A DNA stretch of 64,000 nucleotides, from the NCBI GenBank assembly GCA_020310875.1, contig CM035407.1:200078325-200142324 (forward strand), in the 5' to 3' direction. Both the position numbers and the translations under genes were made by a program. The notes below the pieces were generated by a model. The model saw only the letters and a list, made by a program, of their open reading frames with translations. It searched no databases and was not told the origin of the DNA. This document shows positions 56,187 to 64,000 of the stretch, piece by piece (within the stretch, counting starts at the first letter, position 1; each line of letters opens with the position of its first letter). This DNA is from Ceratopteris richardii (taxonomy: Eukaryota > Streptophyta > Polypodiopsida > Polypodiales > Pteridaceae).

Positions 56187-56722
56187 CTATCGTCTCTGAC
56201 AGACCTTTGTTCCACAGGATGATCAATGTAGTGTTGGACTATTTTAGTGGCTAACTCCTGTTCTCTCATCCTAAGTCCCCTGACAAAATCGCGTTGAAGA
56301 GCATCCCAATTGACCGCGCCAGGCATGTCAGGTTGTGGTGTGGTGTAGAGATCTGAGTGCATTGTCTGTTTGCATGCAAATAGTTGTAGCAGATGGGTTG
56401 GGCATGGTGCGAACACTTGTGAGTGCGATTCCCAAAACCCAGTGGTAAACATATCATCAAATGTTTGCTTATAGCAAGCAGGGAGACATCTAATCCTCAC
56501 ATGCCATGCATAAGAAACCCTAATACTGGGGGTTGTGCTCATATCATAGAGTAAGTCATAATTACCATTTATAAAGCCTGGGATCGGAGGCTTGATATTG
56601 TGTACATTGCGGAAAGTTTTGAGTACTATTTGCATTAGGTCCAAGATCTTCAGCGTCATCTGCGCAGCAACATCGGGCATGGGTTGGAGGCGTGGCATCC
56701 AGTGTCTGATAGTAGTCATCAT
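56180..56722 (-). CDS. C-terminal part of the LTR-A element ORF (unknown family)
   Basis: An uninterrupted 180-codon frame that ends next to the polypurine tract. It contains MTLKILDLMQIVLKTFRNVH, a globular segment (SIRVSYAWHVRIRCLPACYK, DDMFTTGFWESHSQVFAPCP) and a helical C-terminus (DALQRDFVRGLRMREQELAT) with a final acidic/basic tail. I do not recognise it and see no metal-binding or catalytic pattern. The Cys/Trp-rich middle suggests a folded domain. An LTR-like block (56740-57900) separates it from the coiled-coil part further right, so the ATG at 56722 is probably not the original start. It may be the C-terminus of the ORF at 57909-61740. Confidence 0.5.
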   Translation of the reverse strand: MMTTIRHWMPRLQPMPDVAAQMTLKILDLMQIVLKTFRNVHNIKPPIPGFINGNYDLLYDMSTTPSIRVSYAWHVRIRCLPACYKQTFDDMFTTGFWESHSQVFAPCPTHLLQLFACKQTMHSDLYTTPQPDMPGAVNWDALQRDFVRGLRMREQELATKIVQHYIDHPVEQRSVRDDRR

Positions 56723-56739
56723 GTGTTAAATGTTGAACG

Positions 56740-57900
56740 CTTCGTTCTAACTATTAGAATGACGTTTAACCGACTCTTGGGGGGGGTTCTTGGGAGTGGT
56801 AGGGGTCTGTTATACAGAGGCCTTGTACTTAGTTCCCAAAGGTACTGTTCACCCTCAGCACTGTGATAATGCTGAGAATTCTATCGAATTGCCGTACTTA
56901 GAATTTACCGTCACAGTCTTAGCTCAACCAAACGTACCAAATGCACTAAGATGCCATATTGCATCTACGCATAAACTTACTGGAATCACCAGAAACAAGA
57001 GTATTCGATCAACTTCACAGAACGGGTTTCAACGATCAAACAACACCGTACCGCAGAGAATTTGAGAGTTCAACGCACAGTACTGGAAACTCAGTACTCA
57101 ACTTAGCAGATCCTTAGTGCACTTAACTTTGCCACAGGCAGACAGATTCCAATGTTTACAACAACATAGTGTAAATCCGAATATCAGAACACTAACACAG
57201 TTGCTCGGATTTTGCCAATTCTTGACAAAAATGTTCAAGAAGTCGTAATACACAGTGCGTGAGCTCAATCCAATAGAGATGCCTAAACAACTTACTCAGA
57301 CAACAGTAATGGAACTCGCAACCTCAACGGAGTTCACTAGGTAACAAATACAGATACACACAGTACCATTAGTCTACGTAGAAGATCGCCAAGATACTCT
57401 GAGTACTCCAATCGTTACATAGTAATATTCAGACTGATAGTATAGTTATCTCCTGAACGTTATGAAATTTATCAACAGAACCAAGATCGTCGGCACACAA
57501 CAAGAACGATAGACAAAACGAGATACGAACAAGAATGTAGAACATAGAGGGTATGCAAAAACGAACACTACCTCAACACTCAGACCGACAACCAGACGAA
57601 CAGTCTGGTGATAACACGACAATAGGCCAAAATCACATCGCCCTGCTGAGCACTTCTTTTCATTGCTTTATATAGAAAGTACAAATAGGTGCGTAACCAC
57701 CTTTCGCGCGTGTTCTGCCAAGTTTTCCGTTACATCTGTCCCAATCCAATGGCCGACTAACACATGTAAGCTACTATTGGTTTGCCTGTTGGTGGTGCAA
57801 TGGATGGGTAATTGAGCCATTGTTTGCAATTCGCATTGTTCTGAACTTTTATGGCAAAGGCCTTCCATGATCGTCATCTTTGCACTGGCCCATAGCATGG
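56740..57900 (-). repeat. LTR-like block in the unknown ORF region
   Basis: Non-coding on the minus strand except for a short frame near 57898-57668. A TATA-like CTATATAAAGCAATG (minus strand, about 57662-57676) is followed by CCAGAC-TGTTC-GTCTGG, a hairpin also present near 10353. This suggests an LTR of the family that carries the extra ORF; borders not established. Confidence 0.4.
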
Positions 57901-57908
57901 ATTATACT

Positions 57909-58801
57909 TTAAATGCATGGGGGCATGGTCCCATGTTGGAGCATCTCTAGATAGGTCTCCAATAACTTTTGCCTCCAGATTGGTTGGAATATGGCACCTT
58001 TTTTGGCTTCTTCCAGGATGTTTTCTGGTTGGAACTGTGTTGCAAAAGAAGGATGCCTATTGGTGACTCTTTTGATCTCAGCATTGTAATCTGCCAATAG
58101 TACAAAGTAGGGCTTATATTGTAACTCTGAACTAGTTATTAGTCATCTAGAAGCTAAGTGTCTGAAGTATTCTAATTGAAGTATTGTCTCCTCAATAGTC
58201 TTCATGGCCAGCATCTGAGTGGATATACGCTCTTCGTGAGTTGGCCCCATCTCTTCTACTTGTTTCATCCATGCCGGAGGGGGTTCCTCATATGTGTCTT
58301 GTCCTCCCTCCGTGACCCTGCCTCCTGGAAGAGGTTGAGGTTAAGAATATCTTCAAATGTGTCTTCAACTAGAATGATGACTGTCTCCTCTTCTGTTAGC
58401 TGATCGGGTGGAGATGGAGGTCGTTCGTATTGTGACAATTTAATCTTTATTTTTGCCACTTGTTGTCGTAGCTCAAGGATCTCGTTGGCCGTTGAAGATT
58501 CTGGCAGTGGAGAAGTAGCAACATTAACCATTTCTTTAGGTTCTGTTGGGTGCGGTGTGGGCACATGGTGTCGTTGTAGCTCCTTTATGTGGTCTGCAAG
58601 TTGGTCGTGTGCTTCCAAGAGGGTCGCATAATCTTCCAATACCTGTTGAATGTTTTTTGAGGCGATAGCTTGGAATTTGGTAGGATCTATGGGTGCCTCT
58701 GGGGTGTTTTCGATGGCCGCTTCTAAATTTTCTTGATTCTGTTGTTGTAGCCTTCTATTCTCTTCTTGAGCAGCTGCTAAGTGTCGGCCAAGTAGTGCCA
58801 T
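57909..58801 (-). pseudogene. Coiled-coil part of the LTR-A element ORF
   Basis: 58801-58265 is a 178-codon frame, nearly all heptad helix: MALLGRHLAAAQEENRRLQQ, NIQQVLEDYATLLEAHDQLA, ANEILELRQQVAKIKIKLSQ, then an acidic end (TEEETVIILVEDTFEDILNL). After a short gap 58097-57909 continues (YNAEIKRVTNRHPSFATQFQ, WRQKLLETYLEMLQHG). It is in the same direction as 58808-59707 with only 6 bases between, so it is a continuation after a stop or shift. Unknown family; a long coiled coil suggests oligomerisation, which is inference. Confidence 0.55.
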
Positions 58802-58807
58802 GTTTCT

Positions 58808-60082
58808 CTATAGTCTAACGTTGCGAGCTAGTTGATCTCTGAGTTGTTCCTCGGTTACTTTACCTAACTCTATATACCTGGCTTTGAGCTCCACATGAGA
58901 TTGTTGGAGGGTGGTAACCTCATGTTGTAATGCAGTATTACTCAACTCCAAGGCATTGACACATGCCTGGAGGTGGGACGACAGATTACACAGCTCTTTA
59001 TTGTTTTCTTCCAATAATCTGTATTCCTGTTTAAGTTGGGCGACAGCTTCGAGCATGGTGTCTAATGCATGACTAAATGAAGTGGATGTAGAGGTAATGG
59101 TGGAAGATGCAAGGGGTTGGGAAATGGGGAAGGGAAAAGTGGATGTTGTGCCTCTAGTGGTTGGAAGTGGTGATGTGAGTGAAGTGAAATGTGATGATGT
59201 TGAAGCAAAAGTGGTGGTGGATGGTCCTATGGAGAGTGAAATGTCCATGGGGTCGGACGGGATTGTGTGTGAAGTGTGAATCATGAATACTGGAATGGTG
59301 GGTGGTGTGTTAGTGGTGGCCGTGAATGTGGGGGAGGTGGGGTGGGAAAGGGACTTTCTATTATAATTCTCAATTTGTTGCACCATATTTACAAGGTTTG
59401 CCAAGAATGGAGGTAGGGTGGTTTGTGTAGGTTCTGACGAGGTTAAAAAGGTCCCAGTGGGTTGGAGTTGGGAAAGAGGAAATGTAGTAGTGAGGGAAAT
59501 TGGGTGTGTTAATGTTTGGGTAGGGACATGTGGCTGTCCAAGAGTTGGTTGATAAGAAGGGTGACCTATTATGGTTTGATGGGTTGCGGGATGACCTATC
59601 TGAGGTTCGGAAAATTGGCTGGAACTGGTGGGTGTAGGAAAAGGGAAGGATGGTGGTGTTTGATATAGGTTCACTAAGGGTGAATACTGGCCGTCCTCGT
59701 GTGCCAAGAATGGAGGTAGGGTGGTTTGTGTAGGTTCTGAGGAGGTTAAGAAGGTCCTAGTGGGTTGGAGTTGGGAAAGAGGAAATGTAGTAGTGAGGGA
59801 AATTGGAAATGCTTGGGTAGGGACATGTGGCTGTCCAAGAGTTGGTTGATAAGAAGGGTGACCTATTATGGTTTGATGGGTGGCGGGATGACCTATCTAA
59901 GGTTCGAAAAATTGGCTGGAAATAATGGGTGTAGGAAAAGGGAAGGATGGTGGTGTTTGATATAGGTTCACTAAGGGTGAATACTGGCCGTCCTCGTGTG
60001 CATCACTGTTAGTGGGGCTGACCATGTGAACGTCTTCTTGAGTTGTGGTAGGGAGGGAGGTAGAGACTTCCATTTGAATCAT
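58808..60082 (-). pseudogene. Ser/Thr/Pro-rich part of the LTR-A element ORF with a 303-bp tandem duplication
   Basis: The frame 59707-58808 is low-complexity Ser/Thr/Pro (SQFSEPQIGHPATHQTIIGH, PTQTLTHPISLTTTFPLSQL, TSSEPTQTTLPPFLANLVNM), then a coiled-coil run (LDTMLEAVAQLKQEYRLLEE, LSNTALQHEVTTLQQSHVEL). The first hundred residues are duplicated in tandem: 59703-60000 repeats 59400-59702 (303 bp, 101 codons). The second unit has a 6-base loss and one stop. The dinucleotide-poor, G/T-heavy coding strand is unlike neighbouring AT-rich DNA. Confidence 0.7.
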
Positions 60083-60112
60083 TTTTCCCCTTTGCGGTCG
60101 TGTATTGAGCCT

Positions 60113-61740
60113 TCATTGGTCGTATTGAGGGGTTGTACAATATACCATGGTCTGCATGGCTTCCACAATTCCACAGGTATCTGCCAGAAGATTCAATGAT
60201 TCTGTAAAATGAGGGTCTACATTCTCCGCGTGCAGCATCTGGTTCACCATTGCTCTATTTGCCTCTTCTGATAACTTCTGCCTTTTTTGTACTTGTTTGA
60301 TCGTTTTGTAGAGCTGTTTGAGTTGTGCAGTGTAGGCAGAGGCTTCCTCCTCACTCTCCTCTGATTCATTTTCCTGCATCTCTTCTTGTTCATGTGTGCC
60401 TTCAACGGGAGTGTATTGTGCCTCATCTTCCCAATGTACTCTTCGTGCATCATGATGTGACCGTCCTCTCTGGGATGATGATCCGAGACCATCAATGTCT
60501 GAAAAGAACTCACTCTCACATAACTGTGTTGTTTGCAAGAAGCTCTCAAAGTCAAAGGATGTATCCTCCGGCAATGCAACCATGGAGGCAAACTCAGCAT
60601 CCGTGGGTAGTGGGGGGGCTGATGGAGTTGGTTGTACCACGCCCTCTGATTGTGGTCGTTGGAGATGGATCGTGAATGGGGCTACTTGTTCTTCTTCTCT
60701 AAGGGAGATTTTTGTGGTGGACTCGTGAGGAATTAGAACATGTGAAAGTGATCCACGCATTCTTTTAGCTGGTTGAACCCCTAGTTTTCGTCCCTGGAAG
60801 AATTGCAACTGAGTACTTAAGGGCCCGTGCAATCGGCACATCATAAGCAAGGCATCTGTAGATGATTCTTATAATGGAACAACAACCATTCAAAGTAGGC
60901 TTCCTCACTCCTCGTTTCCATGCTTCATATAATTGGTCAAGGATCCACACTAGCATTTTAATACGTAGACTCCCTATCTCCGCTAGGTATAGCCCGTACC
61001 AAATCTTCTTATGAGGCTGTGTGAATCAGTCTTGAGTTAGAAATGCAAAGTGCTGAAGGCACATTCGCAATGGTATGGCAATGTTTGGGGTGAGGGCACA
61101 CATTTGTTTCAACTTCTTGAGTTTACTATTCTTCATAGACTCCATTATCAATGGGTCTTGATCGGAGGGTACATGGGTGCCGTACATCTAAAGGGCCTCC
61201 CTGATTAAAGTTATGTTCAACTCAAACTTTTTCATTTCCTCCTGGTTTGCTAGAGAGGGCACCAAGAATGTGCCTGATTGATCTCAATCGCCTGTCGCTT
61301 TAAGAATTGCAATCAAGTAGTAGCATCCGACGAAATCTGGTCTAGGCAGAGATGCACTAAAATAATCCTGCAATCCCGCTTTCTGCCAAATATCTTTAAG
61401 AGGTGCTACGTTTTGTAATGCTTCAAACTCTCTTGAGAAGAATTGAAATGTCCACCACACTCCTCCAAATTCCAACTTGGATTCCCAGATATGGTCTGCA
61501 TCCCCCAAATCTCCTGGCATCTCATTGAACCAATGAGAATGTCCCTTTACTCTTTCTGTTAGGCCACTTGGTGGATCCGAGATGGGAATTCATCTCACAT
61601 TCAAAAACTCCTCAGGCCTAGCCGTTAGTGGAACCTCCACAGGCATGGTATCCCAATCCATTTGAGTACTAGTGCCTGCCTGGGAGCTTGTGCCTACTGC
61701 TTCTACCATTAGACTTTTGATGCTTATCTGTTAGAAGAAG
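60113..61740 (-). pseudogene. N-terminal globular and acidic part of the LTR-A element ORF
   Basis: It probably starts near 61710 (MVEAVGTSSQAGTSTQMDWD). 61520-61284 reads MPGDLGDADHIWESKLEFGG and FFSREFEALQNVAPLKDIWQ, then with stops LVPSLANQEEMKKFELNITL and MKNSKLKKLKQMCALTPNIA (61260-61070). 60956-60765 reads LVWILDQLYEAWKRGVRKPT, NGCCSIIRIIYRCLAYDVPI. The frame 60850-60113 (245 codons) is open: a basic start (GRKLGVQPAKRMRGSLSHVL), an acidic middle (EEMQENESEESEEEASAYTA) and helices (LKQLYKTIKQVQKRQKLSEE; DPHFTESLNLLADTCGIVEA). Not recognised; architecture globular-acidic-STP-coiled coil resembles the pol-downstream ORFs at 8048 and 34481. Confidence 0.5.
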
Positions 61741-61749
61741 AAAGGCACA

Positions 61750-62266
61750 TTAGTGTTGCATAGGAAACAGGATGTAATGGTGTTCCCTCCACAATACTAA
61801 CATGACATTCCAGATGGTTAGTGTTTAGAGGTGAAGTGTTTGTGATAGGTGTGAATGTTGGTTAATGGTTAGTGTCATCCTAGATGCATACTTTGGATAT
61901 GCAATGTACTCAGAATGCACCTACATCAGAGTGGATGGATTTACAAAATTTGGTCAGGGGGTATCTTCCCTGAGCTGTTTGCCAAGAGTATTTGTGAGTG
62001 TGGATTTATGCTAATGACTGGAAGTGAAGCTATTTGGGCTCGTAAGCAGGCCTTGGGCACCCATATTTTTCTAGCATTGGGGATAGCCTTCATTGATCGC
62101 TTAGGGACCCAAATAGAATTGGTATGTCTAGAGTGTTGTCTAGGAAACTCCTTCGTTTTAGTCCTTGACGGTGTGGGTTGCTTGATGCTTATTTGAGAAC
62201 CTGCCTCTGGAGCTGTGGTTTTTTTCCCCTTGCATATCTAGATCTGCTTCATGCCAGGAGATACTT
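61750..62266. other. Unassigned segment before LTR-A
   Basis: A plus-strand frame 61915-62196 (SGWIYKIWSGGIFPELFAKS, ALGTHIFLALGIAFIDRLGT) is open for 93 codons but unrecognised. No LTR or PBS found for the element to the left, so its 5' end was probably cut by the LTR-A insertion at 62267. Confidence 0.35.
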
Positions 62267-62904
62267 TGTTGGCAGCAGTCAACGCACCGAAGGACTCACA
62301 AGACAAGGAAGCCAAAGAAGGGAGCCAGAGCGGAGAGAAGGCACAAGCAGACTAAGTAGTCACTGAAGATCTGGCAAGTAGGCCATTCAAATTTTTCCAA
62401 AACAACATCTTCATAACAGTGATTCTCATCACTACAAATCATTGTACATACCACTTTCCCTTTTTCGTAACTCCATTTTGTGCAAGCCGAGGAGTCCTTG
62501 AGCTTGAGGAGTATTAGAAGTATCATCGTACCAATTTTCATGATTTTTAGACTCCGTTTGAGCCTCCAATTAGGCCCTAGAACCTAATTTTTAACTAGGC
62601 CGGACACTAGGTCTGGACAGGGCCAAAAAATAGTCAAAAACTATAAATAGAGCTAGAGAGCTCATTTTTGAGGTTAGCTTGTAATAGATTTGAACTTGTA
62701 TGAGCATTTTGGAAGTAATCTAAAAGCACTCCATTGTCTTTCTCTTTGTCTTGCCGTGTGTGCGCGTGTGTGTGTGTATGTGTGTGCATGTTGGTGTGCT
62801 TCTCACTCACACACTTGAGCCTTCACTTGCTCGAGGTCATCATACCATCCTCATGTCTTCCCGGATTGACATTAAAGGAGGTGCTACTCATCATTGAGCT
62901 ACAC
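62267..62904 (+). repeat. LTR-A, plus orientation (5' LTR of an element running off the window)
   Basis: 638 bp from TGTTGGCAGCAGTC to CATTGAGCTACA, followed by a primer site. It aligns in inverse orientation with 55604-56169. It includes a TG microsatellite near 62757-62790. Confidence 0.88.
62638..62651 (+). promoter_or_regulatory. LTR-A TATA box
   Basis: AACTATAAATAGAG is conserved in position and sequence between this LTR and the inverse copy at about 55842-55855. Confidence 0.65.
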
Positions 62905-62911
62905 CAAATTT

Positions 62912-62929
62912 TGGCACCGTTGCCGGGGA
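62912..62929 (+). other. Primer-binding site, tRNA-Asp type
   Basis: TGGCACCGTTGCCGGGGA matches the complement of plant tRNA-Asp 3' end with one mismatch. It lies 7 bases after the LTR and sets the element as plus-strand. Confidence 0.93.
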
Positions 62930-64000
62930 CCGAGCCTTGAGGACGAGTGTGTGATGGTAAGACGTAGAGTTGAGGCGTTGGAGTTATAGGTATTTCCTTC
63001 ACTTTTATCTATTTTCTTTTGTTTTCTTCACCATCTCCATTACCACCATTATCATCACCATCTTCCACCTCCATCTCCATCATCGCAAAAAAATTCAGCT
63101 TTTTGGTCATATCACCACACCCACACCATTTTCCTCATTTCACTTGTGTGAGAGAGAGAGAGAGCGTTTGTGTGCTTATGCTTTTCTGTGTTTTTTGAGA
63201 TTTTCTACAGGAATCAGCATCCCCAGCAACTACACCAGCTCCAGCAGGTAAAAAATCTGACTGTGCAGGTCCCGAGGCGTTGACCTCTGTCAATCGCGAA
63301 CGACAAAAAAAATGATCCTTTTGCTAAATAAAGTACATAATCATGATCTACATGCCTAGAGCTTCCTAAATATGTGCTTAAAATTTTAAAACTCCTCTGT
63401 TTTCTTTCAATCGCGATCAACACGTCAATCACGATCGACAAACCACGACGGACACTTACTAGCCGACCTGTCAATCGCGATCGACACGTCAATCGCGACC
63501 GACAGAGTCAACAACCGACTGACCACGACCGATAGAACCTACGCGTGACACATGTCAATCGCGATCAAGCCATCAATCACAATCGACCAGTCAATCGCGA
63601 TCGACCCAGTCAACGAGTGTTTGACCACGACCGACTGAACACTTGCAACGGACCTGTCAATCGCGATCGACAGAGTCAATGACCCTTTGACCATGATCGA
63701 CTGAAAATTCGGGCCACGTGTCAATCGCGATTGACCCATCAATCGCGATTAACAGCCACGACGGACCTGTCAATCACGACCGACACGTCGATCGCGACTG
63801 ACATATCAATCGCGATTGACAGACCACTCGATCGCGATTGACGGGCAAATTCAGCCATTTTTTAGGGCAAAGATAGTTGGTCAATTTTTGTCAATTATTG
63901 GGGAAAACATTAAAGTATATTAGAGCATGGTGAGGCCGCGACACAAGTAATTCGAGAATTCTTGTTAGCCTGTTTAATCCTGTTTTAGCCCCAAAACCCT
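62930..64000 (+). other. Leader of the plus-strand LTR-A element
   Basis: Non-coding, continuing past the window. It holds a CCA/TCA-rich pyrimidine stretch (62990-63090), an AG microsatellite (GAGAGAGAGAGAG near 63148-63164) and the palindrome array at 63270-63850. The gag gene must lie beyond 64000. Confidence 0.7.
63270..63850. repeat. Irregular array of the palindrome TCAATCGCGATTGA
   Basis: About fifteen imperfect units of 15-30 bp, each with a core of type GTCAATCGCGATYGAC; about nine contain exact ATCGCGAT. One unit, 63720-63735, is the perfect 16-bp palindrome GTCAATCGCGATTGAC. Spacers are of the type ACACG, CCAGTCAACGAG and CCACGACCGACTGA. Confidence 0.93.

Noticed and set aside
60325..60728. 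Plus-strand open frames opposite the acidic ORF
   Set aside because: Shadows of the minus-strand frame, whose composition and continuity with its neighbours are better.
62970..63251. 93-codon plus-strand frame after the LTR-A primer site as a possible gag start
   Set aside because: Composition follows CCA/TCA and AG simple repeats; no gag features. The gag is expected beyond the window.

Overview
This 64 kb window is plant nuclear DNA made almost entirely of LTR retrotransposons in various stages of decay. I found no convincing host protein gene, rRNA gene or intact tRNA gene. The plant assignment rests on Ty1/copia and Ty3/gypsy pol fragments of plant type, primer-binding sites matching plant tRNA-Asp and tRNA-iMet, and TG...CA LTRs with polypurine tracts. 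The density of old, nested, stop-ridden elements fits a large genome such as a gymnosperm or fern, but the species cannot be named from the sequence.

Layout. 1-7524: minus-strand Athila-like Ty3/gypsy element (gag, protease, RT, long leader with a hairpin array, PBS, 5' LTR) running off the left edge. It sits in the integrase tail of a plus-strand gypsy element (7525-10180) that carries an extra ORF after pol. 10190-12025: LTR-like sequence and coiled-coil remnants. 12147-20060: plus-strand copia element whose RT is split by a complete nested minus-strand LTR element (15629-19267, with target-site duplication). 20240-21867: 3' end and LTR of a second gypsy family (LTR-B), then a copia LTR. 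23200-24511: copia RNase H and 3' LTR. 26105-28380: minus-strand gypsy pol. 28431-33860: plus-strand gypsy element with iMet PBS. 34481-37310: minus-strand gypsy integrase end with a second extra ORF. 37320-38590: plus-strand integrase. 38600-44517: second copy of the Athila-like family, with two LTRs in tandem. 45163-48563: LTR-B flanked by a PBS on one side and a PPT on the other, then a gag-protease body. 49290-55603: a mosaic of minus-strand gypsy and copia pieces. 55604-61740: LTR-A and a long minus-strand ORF region. 62267-64000: start of a plus-strand LTR-A element with a palindromic leader array.

Two observations stand out. First, the leaders (PBS to gag) of two different LTR families are packed with the palindrome AATCGCGATT or its CpG-decay versions. 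In one family it has expanded into 29-bp arrays of small hairpins (20 units in one copy, 14 in the other); in the other it forms repeats of GTCAATCGCGATTGAC. Second, several gypsy elements carry an additional ORF region between pol and the 3' LTR, with an N-terminal globular part, a Pro/Ser-rich or acidic middle and a long coiled coil; I do not recognise it as a known family.
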